This document shows, one piece after another, positions 14,269-20,729 of a DNA stretch of 20,729 bases (the stretch's first letter is position 1; every line of letters starts with the position of its first letter). Where the stretch lies: the NCBI GenBank assembly GCA_017881765.1, contig JADGQN010000028.1:1-20729 (forward strand), in the 5' to 3' direction. The position numbers and the translations under genes are program-made. The notes beneath the pieces are model-generated. The model did not search any database, was not told the DNA's origin, and saw only the letters and a program-made list of their open reading frames with translations. The stretch comes from Syntrophobacterales bacterium (GTDB lineage Bacteria > Desulfobacterota > Syntrophorhabdia > Syntrophorhabdales > WCHB1-27).

Positions 14269-16578
14269 ATGGATTACGCAGTCATTGGGACTAGGGTCCC
14301 CAGGGTCGACGCAAGAGAAAAAGTCACGGGAACGGCAAAGTACGCAGCCGATTATTCATTGCCCGGCATGCTCTGGTGTAAGGTGCTGCGCAGTCCTGTC
14401 GTGCATGCGAAGATCCTCAACATCGACACAAGCAAAGCCGAAAGGCTGCCGGGTGTCAAAGCAGTCATTACCGCGAAGGATTTTGGCGGATGGACCTGGG
14501 GCTTCATGGCCACAACGCGGGACGAACCACCGCTTGCCATGGGCAAGGTCCGGTATCTGCATGAAGGCATTGCCGGGGTTGCGGCGATCGACGAGGAGGT
14601 CGCGGAAGCGGCAACGGAGCTGATCAAGGTCGATTACGAGGAGCTTCCCGGTGTCTTCGATCCGGAAGAAGCGATGAAGCCGGGCGCTCCCGTCATTCAC
14701 GATTACAGGCCTAACAACGTGAGCGTCGAGTACCACTGGAATTACGGTGACGTGGAAAAGGCATTCGCCGAATCGTATATTGTGCGTGAGGACCGCTTCA
14801 GTACGGGAAGAGTGACGAAGGGATACCTGGAACCGCCCGCGTCGCTGGCATACTACGACCCAAGCGGCTCCATTACCGTCTGGGCCGCCAAGCAGAGCCC
14901 CTATTTTCACTATCGCCACCTCGCCGCCTGCTTTCGCCTGCCCCTCTCCAAGGTGCGCGTGGTCCAGCCTTACATCGGCGGCGGGTTCGGGGGCACAAAG
15001 AACGACTCGGTCGCAGGCGACTTCTGCGCTGTCATGGCCTCCAAAAAGACGGGCAAACCCGTGAAGTTTATCTATTCGCAGGAAGAGGAGCTGATGACGT
15101 CTAAGAGGCGTCATGCCATGATCACGTATAGCAAGATGGGAGCCACGAAGGATGGTCTTCTCACGGCTGTCCAGGCAAAGGTGATTGCGGAGGGCGGCGG
15201 GTACACGGCTATCGGCCCGCTCTCTATGTATCTGGCGGGCGCTTCCATAGCCATCCCGTATAAGCTTGCCAACTTCAAGTACGACGGCTACCGGGTCTTC
15301 ACGAATAACCCGGTCTGCGCTGCAATGCGGGGCCATGGTATCACTCATACGAGGTTTGCGCACGACCTCCAGATGGAGATGATCGCCGAAGAGCTGGGCA
15401 TCGACTTCATGGAGATGAGGCTTCGCAACGCCATTGATAACCCGAAACCCGGCACGGTCTACAGAACGGTAAACGACGTTACCCTGAACACCTGCGGCAT
15501 GAAAGAGGCGCTCACCGCCATAAAGGAGGACCCCATCTGGGCCGAAAGGGAGCACGCACCCAAGAGGGTAGGCTCCACATCATTCGGGGTCGGCATATCC
15601 GGCACCGCTTATGTGGGAGGGGCGCGCCAACTCGGCCACCAGTCCTGCGCGGCGGTTATACGCCTGTGCGAAGACGGCACCGCAAATCTCTTGACAGGGG
15701 CTACGGACTGCGGCCAGGGCTCCGACACGGTACTCTGTATGATAGCCGCGGAAGAGTTGGGCATGAAACTGGATGATGTAGTGATCAAGCGGGTTGACAC
15801 CGCGTACACGCCGTGCGATCCGGGCAGCTACGGCAGCCGCGTCACGCTGCTAGCCGGCCAGGCTACCCAGATAGCCGCGGCCGAGGTGAGAAAACAGCTC
15901 GCCGAAGCCGCGGCGAAGACGTGGAACGCCAAACCGGAAGAAATTCAGATACGAAATTCCGTCGTGTCTCTCAAATCCAACCCTGACAAGAGCATGACCC
16001 TTGAAAACCTCGCCAAGATAGCCTCGTACTCAGGGTCCGGCGCGGTCATCATGGGGAAGGGATATTCCAGTTACGGTCTTGAGCCGCTTGATTTCAAGAC
16101 CGGGGCGGGAAACGGCGGGACTTCCTATAGCTTCACAGCACAGGCAACGAGGCTCGGCGTCGATCTGGAGACGGGTCACACGACCGTGACCGACTTTCTG
16201 CTCGCCCACGACTGCGGGCGACCCCTGAACCCGATCGGGGCGGAGGGTCAGAATGAGGGGGGCGCTGTCCAGGGGCTCGGACAGGCCATTTATGAAGAAT
16301 TCATCATAGACCAGGGTCACACCCGGAACTCCACGTTCCTGGACTACAAGATGCCGCGTTCTACGGACATTCCGGACATAAGAATTATCGACATCATTAC
16401 CGATGATCCGAACGGCCCCTATGGTGCAAAGGAGGCGTCCGAGGGCTCCCACGTCAGCGCGCCGCCGTCAGTTATGAGCGCTATCCACGACGCCACAGGC
16501 ATCTGGTTCAAGGAACAACCGGTCACACCGGAAAAGATCGTAAAGGCCCTCAAAGAAGCGGGGAAGTGGGGGAAATAG
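14269..16578 (+). CDS. xanthine dehydrogenase-family molybdopterin-binding (large) subunit
   Basis: A 769-residue catalytic subunit holding the Mo-molybdopterin cofactor. The N-terminal Ald_Xan_dh_C domain is about 18-130; the cofactor-binding domains follow. GGGFGG (237-242), the AMRGHG loop with R354, the GATDCGQGSDT stretch (477-487) and the GAKEASEG segment (719-726) with the presumed base E725 are visible. The CO dehydrogenase active-site loop with its cysteine (AYxCSFR) is not there; the AMRGHG loop takes its place, so this is a hydroxylase or dehydroxylase and not CO dehydrogenase. The next genes encode CoA-thioester enzymes, which suggests an aromatic or other organic acid (or its CoA ester) as substrate; this is inference. 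GGAGG lies before the ATG. XdhC/CoxF-type maturation genes are not in the window. Confidence 0.93.
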   Translation: MDYAVIGTRVPRVDAREKVTGTAKYAADYSLPGMLWCKVLRSPVVHAKILNIDTSKAERLPGVKAVITAKDFGGWTWGFMATTRDEPPLAMGKVRYLHEGIAGVAAIDEEVAEAATELIKVDYEELPGVFDPEEAMKPGAPVIHDYRPNNVSVEYHWNYGDVEKAFAESYIVREDRFSTGRVTKGYLEPPASLAYYDPSGSITVWAAKQSPYFHYRHLAACFRLPLSKVRVVQPYIGGGFGGTKNDSVAGDFCAVMASKKTGKPVKFIYSQEEELMTSKRRHAMITYSKMGATKDGLLTAVQAKVIAEGGGYTAIGPLSMYLAGASIAIPYKLANFKYDGYRVFTNNPVCAAMRGHGITHTRFAHDLQMEMIAEELGIDFMEMRLRNAIDNPKPGTVYRTVNDVTLNTCGMKEALTAIKEDPIWAEREHAPKRVGSTSFGVGISGTAYVGGARQLGHQSCAAVIRLCEDGTANLLTGATDCGQGSDTVLCMIAAEELGMKLDDVVIKRVDTAYTPCDPGSYGSRVTLLAGQATQIAAAEVRKQLAEAAAKTWNAKPEEIQIRNSVVSLKSNPDKSMTLENLAKIASYSGSGAVIMGKGYSSYGLEPLDFKTGAGNGGTSYSFTAQATRLGVDLETGHTTVTDFLLAHDCGRPLNPIGAEGQNEGGAVQGLGQAIYEEFIIDQGHTRNSTFLDYKMPRSTDIPDIRIIDIITDDPNGPYGAKEASEGSHVSAPPSVMSAIHDATGIWFKEQPVTPEKIVKALKEAGKWGK

Positions 16579-16584
16579 ACAGAA

Positions 16585-16693
16585 GTTGCACGTTACAAGT
16601 TACGGGCTGGAAATACGTTACAGGTTTAAAACCGAAAAAATATGCGACCAACTACCGTCAGCTTGCAACCTGTAACATGCTTTAGCCTGTAAC
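16585..16693. repeat. inverted repeat built of 7-base words (element 1)
   Basis: It fills most of the gap between the Mo-subunit and enoyl-CoA hydratase genes. On the plus strand GTTGCAC, GTTACAA, GTTACGG and GCTGGAA follow each other in exact 7-base steps (16585-16612), then GTTACAG and GTTTAAA (16617-16630). The right half carries the same kind of words on the minus strand (CTGTAAC at 16687-16693; TTGCAAC and CTGTAAC at 16663-16676). The arms share a perfect 10-bp inverted match, 16617-16626 with 16667-16676. The RNA would fold into an imperfect hairpin inside the operon. The hydratase ribosome binding site (AAGGGGG) lies just after it. Confidence 0.65.
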
Positions 16694-16737
16694 GAGTTCT
16701 AACCCGCGGCCTGCATATAAATTTTTAAGGGGGCACT

Positions 16738-17511
16738 ATGGCACTGATCGAGTACACGAAGGAAGGCAGGATCGCTATTTTCACCCTGAACCGGCCGGAC
16801 AAAATGAACGTCCTCAATCTCGAGGCCATGCAACGGTTCACGGACCTGCTCAAGGAGTTTCGCGACGATGACGACCTGTGGGTGGGCATCCTTACGGGCA
16901 CAGGGGAAAAGGTGTTCAGTGCGGGCGTGGACATCAAGGATTTCCTTCCGATGATCAGAAGGACTCCCGACCACAAATGGCAAAGACCGACAGCCATCAT
17001 GCGCGGCATGGATCTGTGGAAGCCTATGATCGCTGCCTGTAATGGCCTCACTATCGGTGGAGGTCTCGAAATGGCGCTCGCATGCGATATCATGATCGCA
17101 GCGGAGACCGCGAAGTTCGGCCTTCCCGAGGTGAAGGTCGGCATCTGTCCGGGAGGCGGCGCCACCGCAAGGCTGCCCCGCACCATCCCGCGGCGGCTTG
17201 CAGCAGAAATGCTTTTCACCGGGAAAACCATAAGCGCCCAGGAAGCCTATCGCATAGGCCTTGTCAACAAAGTCGTTCCTCTCCCGGAGCTGATGACCGA
17301 AGCCAAAAAGATGGCTGAAACGATCTGTGAAGCGGCGCCGCTCGCGGTCAGGTGCGCCAAGGAACTGTTGCTGAGGGGTATGGACGTCGGCCTTGACGAG
17401 GCGCTCAAGATCGAGGACGATATTCAGACCTACATACTCGGTACAAAGGACTGCGAAGAAGGCTTCGCGGCGTTCGCGGAAAAAAGAAAACCCGAGTGGA
17501 AAGGCAAATAA
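16738..17511 (+). CDS. enoyl-CoA hydratase/isomerase family protein
   Basis: A 257-residue crotonase-fold protein that acts on CoA thioesters. The oxyanion-hole segments are SAGVDIKDF (61-69) and CNGLTIGGGLEMALACD (101-117). Both glutamates used by true hydratases are present at the expected places, E111 (GGGLE) and E131 (FGLPE), so hydration of an enoyl-CoA is likely. Length is typical. AAGGGGG precedes the ATG. It lies between the Mo-enzyme genes and an acyl-CoA synthetase on the same strand, separated from each by 130-160 bp gaps that hold 7-base-word hairpins. The substrate is unknown; isomerase or hydrolase relatives share the fold. Confidence 0.92.
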   Translation: MALIEYTKEGRIAIFTLNRPDKMNVLNLEAMQRFTDLLKEFRDDDDLWVGILTGTGEKVFSAGVDIKDFLPMIRRTPDHKWQRPTAIMRGMDLWKPMIAACNGLTIGGGLEMALACDIMIAAETAKFGLPEVKVGICPGGGATARLPRTIPRRLAAEMLFTGKTISAQEAYRIGLVNKVVPLPELMTEAKKMAETICEAAPLAVRCAKELLLRGMDVGLDEALKIEDDIQTYILGTKDCEEGFAAFAEKRKPEWKGK

Positions 17512-17520
17512 CGCACTACT

Positions 17521-17615
17521 GTTTCGGGTTTCGAGTTCCGCGTTGCGAGTTGATTCACGCGCACCTTCCTTAAACCGTAACAACGCCGCAGGCGTCGTAA
17601 CTCGTAACCCGTAAC
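17521..17615. repeat. inverted repeat built of 7-base words (element 2, the clearest)
   Basis: Left arm: five consecutive plus-strand 7-base words, GTTTCGG, GTTTCGA, GTTCCGC, GTTGCGA and GTTGATT (17521-17555). Right arm: minus-strand words GTTACGG (17609-17615), GTTACGA (17602-17608) and GTTACGA (17595-17601) in exact register, plus GTTACGG at 17575-17581. The fourth base is the variable one, so the folded arms mismatch about every seventh base. A small perfect hairpin ACGCC-GCA-GGCGT (17583-17595) lies inside. The element fills the gap between the hydratase and synthetase genes. Confidence 0.75.
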
Positions 17616-17641
17616 TATAGGCCGCAAGAATAGGAGAGATT

Positions 17642-19249
17642 ATGTCGAAACGATTAGTCCTGAAGGAGCTTTCACGGTATGACACGGGCACCTATGCCGA
17701 CATCATTTACAGGAACAGCATTCTTTACTCCGATGAAATGGCCATGAAGTGCGGCTCGGAGTCGATCACATTCAGGCAGGTTAACGAACGGGTAAACAGC
17801 TTGATCCACGCCCTCTCGTCATTGGGTGTGAAGAAGGGCGATGTCCTGGGCATGCTTTCATGGAACTGCCTCGATTATGCAGACGTGTACGGCGCCGCGA
17901 TGAAGTTCGGCTACATTTCGTCTCCGTTTAATCCAAGGCTGCAGCTGGACGAGCTGGACTATCTTATAAACTATTCGGAAACGAATACTCTTTTTGTAGG
18001 CCCGCAACTGGTCGATCTGGTAGCGCAGCTCAAGCCGCGCATACCGAAGGTGAAGCATTTCATCTCTTTTGAAAAACCCGTACCCGGAATGATTTCTCAT
18101 CGCGAGCTTCTCGCTACGTTTCCGAAGGATGAGCCACAGATCGACCTTCGAGAGGACGATCCTGTTTTTCTCTTTTACACAAGCGGCACGACGGGTGTGC
18201 CGCGCGCCGCGCTTTACACGCATCGCCGCTCCATAGACAACACCCGGAGATTTGCCATTGCCCTCAGCCTTGAGCAAGGAGATAAGCACATCCAGATCAT
18301 GCCCCTTTTTCATGTGGGCGGCACATCGAACTTCTGGGGGTATTTCTTCGTGGGCGGCAGCAATGTAATCATGCCGCAGGTCTCGTTCGATCCCGCAGCC
18401 TCTTTGCAGGCGGTCCAGGATGAGAAGGCGACCGACATCCATATTGTAGCAACGCATCTTGCTGCGTTCCTTGCAATGCCTGATGTAGATAAGTACGATC
18501 TTAGCTCGCTCAAGCGCATGTTCTACGCCGCGTCTCCAATGCCCCTGGAGCTCCTGAAGCGGGGTCTGGAGAAATGGGGCCCGATATTCCTGGAGTTTTA
18601 CGGTGGAACCGAGGATGGGCCAAACGTCAGCATGCTTTCCGTCAAGCAGCACAGGATGGGAATCGAGCATCCGGAGAAACAGCATATACTCACCTCAGCG
18701 GGCTTCCCCCACATCGGTGTGCACGTACGCATTGTTAATGACAACATGGAAGATCTCGAGCCGGGCGACGTGGGAGAGATCGTCGTATACAGCAAGGCCG
18801 TTCTTCAGGAGTGGTGGCACAAACCCGAGGAAACAAAGGAGACGATCACTGACGGCTGGGTCCATACGGGCGACATGGGACGCTACGATGAGCAAGGCTA
18901 CATTTACATCGTCGACAGGAAACGAGACATGATCTGCTCCGGCGGAGAGAATGTATACCCGCGCGAAATTGAGGAGATCCTCTACCAGCACCCGGCAGTG
19001 CACGAAGCCGCCGTGTTCGGGATCCCTGATGACTACTGGGTGGAGAGAGTGCATGCCGCCGTTGTGCTAAAGGCAGGTGCACAGGTCACCGGCCAGGAGA
19101 TTGTCGAGTTCTGCAAGGAGCGTCTTGCCCGGTACAAGGCGCCCAAGTCGATTGACTTCCTGGAGGCCTTGCCCAAGAACCCGTCTGGCAAGATACTGAA
19201 AAAGGAGCTGCGGGAAAAATACTGGGCAGGGAAAGACAGGAAAGTTTAG
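17642..19249 (+). CDS. AMP-dependent acyl-CoA synthetase (class I adenylate-forming)
   Basis: A 535-residue ligase that activates a carboxylic acid to its CoA thioester through an acyl-adenylate. Core motifs: phosphate-binding YTSGTTGVPR (179-188; the usual lysine is R188 and the usual following glycine is alanine), EFYGGTE (318-324), GWVHTGD with D411, the hinge DRKRDMICSGGENVYP (425-440), and the C-terminal catalytic lysine K517 in NPSGKILKK. Length and motif layout fit the FadD-like fatty or aromatic acid ligases; the substrate cannot be told. TAGGAGAG lies before the ATG. It is the last gene of the plus-strand run, followed by a long inverted repeat and a convergent binding-protein gene. 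It could supply the CoA thioester for the Mo enzyme and the hydratase. Confidence 0.93.
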   Translation: MSKRLVLKELSRYDTGTYADIIYRNSILYSDEMAMKCGSESITFRQVNERVNSLIHALSSLGVKKGDVLGMLSWNCLDYADVYGAAMKFGYISSPFNPRLQLDELDYLINYSETNTLFVGPQLVDLVAQLKPRIPKVKHFISFEKPVPGMISHRELLATFPKDEPQIDLREDDPVFLFYTSGTTGVPRAALYTHRRSIDNTRRFAIALSLEQGDKHIQIMPLFHVGGTSNFWGYFFVGGSNVIMPQVSFDPAASLQAVQDEKATDIHIVATHLAAFLAMPDVDKYDLSSLKRMFYAASPMPLELLKRGLEKWGPIFLEFYGGTEDGPNVSMLSVKQHRMGIEHPEKQHILTSAGFPHIGVHVRIVNDNMEDLEPGDVGEIVVYSKAVLQEWWHKPEETKETITDGWVHTGDMGRYDEQGYIYIVDRKRDMICSGGENVYPREIEEILYQHPAVHEAAVFGIPDDYWVERVHAAVVLKAGAQVTGQEIVEFCKERLARYKAPKSIDFLEALPKNPSGKILKKELREKYWAGKDRKV

Positions 19250-19252
19250 AAG

Positions 19253-19379
19253 GAACAGGTAAGGGCCAACGGAAGGTTGAGGTAAAAACTAGAACGAAGG
19301 TTGAGAGAGCATTGAGTCTTCTTCTTTCTCAACCTTCTTTCGTTCTTTCCTTAACCTTTGCCTTAGTTCTTACCTGTTC
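19253..19379. repeat. long imperfect inverted repeat between convergent genes (element 3)
   Basis: The arms begin with GAACAGGTAAG (19253-19263) and its exact complement CTTACCTGTTC (19369-19379). They continue with paired AAGGTTGAGG/CCTTAACCTT and AGAACGAA/TTCGTTCT blocks towards a centre near 19316. The left half is purine-rich and the right half pyrimidine-rich on the plus strand. The RNA from either strand would form a hairpin of about 60-bp arms. It fills the space between the synthetase stop (19249) and the binding-protein stop (19401), so it may end transcription in both directions. Its word length is close to seven but less regular than in the two upstream elements. Confidence 0.65.
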
Positions 19380-19400
19380 TATTCTTCGCCTCAACCTGTT

Positions 19401-20624
19401 TTATCTGCTCCATCCTGGCCTTGGATAGACAAAGGGGGCCGTCGCTATGCTCTTCGGCCAGATAAGCTCGACCTGCCCCTTCGTCGTCTGCACCGTGTAT
19501 GCAAACGCGGGGGGCAAACCCGCCTTGTCAAAAGCAACACCCTTCATGTACGGCAGATCAAACTTATGCGATCTTAGATAATCCCTTATTTTCGTGTCGT
19601 CGAGCGTACCAGCGCCCTGGACAGCCAGCTCAAGAGTCTTCACCCAGCAGAAGCCCAAGCCGAAGTACGTCGGCGCCGCAGGAAGGTTGAACTTTGCTTT
19701 GGCACCGGCATTGATAACGTCATTTCCAGGAAATGGAAGGCGGGAATTCCACCACATATCTGCCGTAACATTGTTGCCGTCAGGTCCCATTTCCTTCATC
19801 CAGGCCGGTATGGTTGAGGCCAGGAGTTGATAGATCAGCTTTGGGGTATAATTCATCGCTTTAGCGGCTCGCGTCAGCATCACACCATCATCAAACATGC
19901 TCAGGCAGACCAGCACCTCCGCGCCCTTGCTCTTGGCCTTACCGATAAGCGGGGTAGCATCACTCAGGGGTAGATTATAGGTCTCATCCGCAACCACGGA
20001 GATACCATTCTGTTCAAACCATTTTATTTGCGGCCCCCTGGCAGACAGCCCTATCACATTATTCATAGTGAAGACAGCGGCCGATTTCGGCCACTGGGCT
20101 TTCGGGACGAGATCAGTTAACATTCCCACCACGGAGAGGTAAGCCCAATCGCTCATGAGAGGCGGGCTGGCGAAGGTATACGTAAAGCCCTGCTCGAATG
20201 ATTTCATATGGCCGCCCATGCCGACGAATACCTTCTTGTACTTCTCGACCAAGGGCATAAGCGCCACATTCGCCGTGCCCGGATAACCCCCGAACAGAAG
20301 ATCCACCTTATCCACCGTGATGGCCCGCTCGAAATAGGTAACGGCCTTATCGGCGCTGCTCTCATCATCGTAGATGATAAGCTTGACAGGCCGGCCAAGA
20401 AGCCCTCCCCTCTTGTTGATATCCTCCGCCCAGAATTCATAGCCCTCTTTGATCCATTTGGCCGTTTCAGAAAAGATACCGGTTAGCGGCAACGAACCCC
20501 CGATCTTAATAGGATTCCCCGCCGGCGTGCCGGGCTTTGTGGTCTGAGCCGAAACAGTCGTCGACAAGAAAACCATCACGAGCAGAATCGATAAGAACGT
20601 CGCAAACCCTTTTGATACCACCAT
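19401..20624 (-). CDS. Liv-type ABC transporter periplasmic substrate-binding protein
   Basis: A 407-residue exported binding protein of the Peripla_BP_6/LivK family, which serves branched-chain amino acid transporters and, in many environmental bacteria, carboxylate or aromatic acid transporters. The signal peptide is about 1-26, with cleavage expected after VSA. The mature protein opens with IKIGGSLPLTG, typical of the family, followed by the two-lobed fold; AFVYPRPGW lies at the C-terminus. A strong GGGGAGGGGAG lies just before the ATG at 20624. No permease or ATPase gene is in the window; they would lie to the right or elsewhere. It converges on the acyl-CoA synthetase, which suggests that it may bind the acid that enzyme activates. 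Confidence 0.93.
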   Translation of the reverse strand: MVVSKGFATFLSILLVMVFLSTTVSAQTTKPGTPAGNPIKIGGSLPLTGIFSETAKWIKEGYEFWAEDINKRGGLLGRPVKLIIYDDESSADKAVTYFERAITVDKVDLLFGGYPGTANVALMPLVEKYKKVFVGMGGHMKSFEQGFTYTFASPPLMSDWAYLSVVGMLTDLVPKAQWPKSAAVFTMNNVIGLSARGPQIKWFEQNGISVVADETYNLPLSDATPLIGKAKSKGAEVLVCLSMFDDGVMLTRAAKAMNYTPKLIYQLLASTIPAWMKEMGPDGNNVTADMWWNSRLPFPGNDVINAGAKAKFNLPAAPTYFGLGFCWVKTLELAVQGAGTLDDTKIRDYLRSHKFDLPYMKGVAFDKAGLPPAFAYTVQTTKGQVELIWPKSIATAPFVYPRPGWSR

Positions 20625-20729
20625 GCTCTCCCCTCCCCTTTATGTTGCAACGGCCTTTCAAACAATAGCTACTGCCCGCACCCATGCCCCGCCTGCGCGC
20701 TCTACCTTGATCGGGAAGACTGCGACCTT
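20625..20729. other. upstream region of the binding-protein gene, window edge
   Basis: 105 bases with the ribosome binding site of the binding-protein gene next to its start and no supported gene. No convincing promoter pair was found. A gene lying to the right could end near here. Confidence 0.3.

Noticed and set aside
14356..15555. 399-codon open frame on the minus strand inside the Mo large-subunit gene
   Set aside because: It lies antisense to a well-supported gene, has no recognisable motif, and is the expected by-product of G+C-rich codon use.
12915..16578. Aerobic-type CO dehydrogenase (coxMSL), suggested by gene order
   Set aside because: The large subunit lacks the AYxCSFR active-site loop and has AMRGHG there, as in other members of the wider family.
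12915..16578. Classical 4-hydroxybenzoyl-CoA reductase
   Set aside because: The FAD subunit lacks the cysteine insertion for the extra 4Fe-4S cluster. A distant relative with related chemistry remains possible.
16585..17615. CRISPR array, because of repeated short words
   Set aside because: The words are 7 bases, contiguous and inverted, with no spacer-length spacing and no cas genes.
16699..17691. 330-codon minus-strand open frame across the enoyl-CoA hydratase gene
   Set aside because: The plus-strand hydratase has both catalytic glutamates and a ribosome binding site. The antisense frame has no family features and runs through the repeat element.

Overview
The window looks like a chromosomal segment of an anaerobic, aromatic- or acid-degrading bacterium of the deltaproteobacterial (Desulfobacterota) type, possibly a syntroph such as Syntrophorhabdus. 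This placement is inference. It rests on long PAS/GAF sensor kinases with HisKA_2-type cores, a molybdenum hydroxylase next to an acyl-CoA synthetase and an enoyl-CoA hydratase, a Liv-type binding protein, and moderately high G+C. No rRNA, tRNA, CRISPR array, transposase or phage gene was seen.

Layout. (1) 14-847, minus strand: NADH pyrophosphatase NudC. (2) 1088-9528, minus strand: four tightly spaced signalling genes. In transcription order they are a CheY-like receiver, a membrane PAS/GAF histidine kinase, a 1497-residue receiver/PAS/GAF/histidine kinase, and a receiver-PAS-PAS protein. A good rho-independent terminator at 908-961 closes the unit. None of the four has a DNA-binding or enzymatic output domain. 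(3) 9690-12768: a divergent cell-wall pair, an L,D-transpeptidase (minus) and a lipoprotein PBP4-type D-Ala-D-Ala carboxypeptidase (plus), with promoters between them. (4) 12915-19249, plus strand: a catabolic run of FAD, 2Fe-2S and molybdopterin subunits of a xanthine-dehydrogenase-family enzyme, then an enoyl-CoA hydratase/isomerase and an acyl-CoA synthetase. It starts with a sigma70-like promoter overlapped by a 16-bp palindrome that looks like a repressor operator. (5) 19401-20624, minus strand: a Liv-type periplasmic binding protein, convergent with the catabolic run.

How the genes may work together. The binding protein could capture an organic acid, the synthetase activate it to a CoA thioester, the Mo enzyme hydroxylate or reductively dehydroxylate it, and the hydratase act on an unsaturated CoA intermediate. 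The substrate cannot be read from the sequence. PBP4 would make the tetrapeptide stems that L,D-transpeptidases use as donors.

The least ordinary signal is in three intergenic gaps of the catabolic region (16579-16737, 17512-17641, 19250-19400). Each holds an inverted repeat; in the first two the arms are runs of degenerate 7-base words (GTTNCNN) kept in strict 7-base register, and the third is a longer purine/pyrimidine inverted repeat. They resemble in style the short tandemly repeated heptamers of cyanobacteria, and I cannot assign them to a known element. A second signal is the mosaic relation among the sensor genes: the giant kinase reads as a receiver-PAS-PAS gene joined to a PAS-GAF-PAS-kinase gene, and a copy of each part sits next to it.
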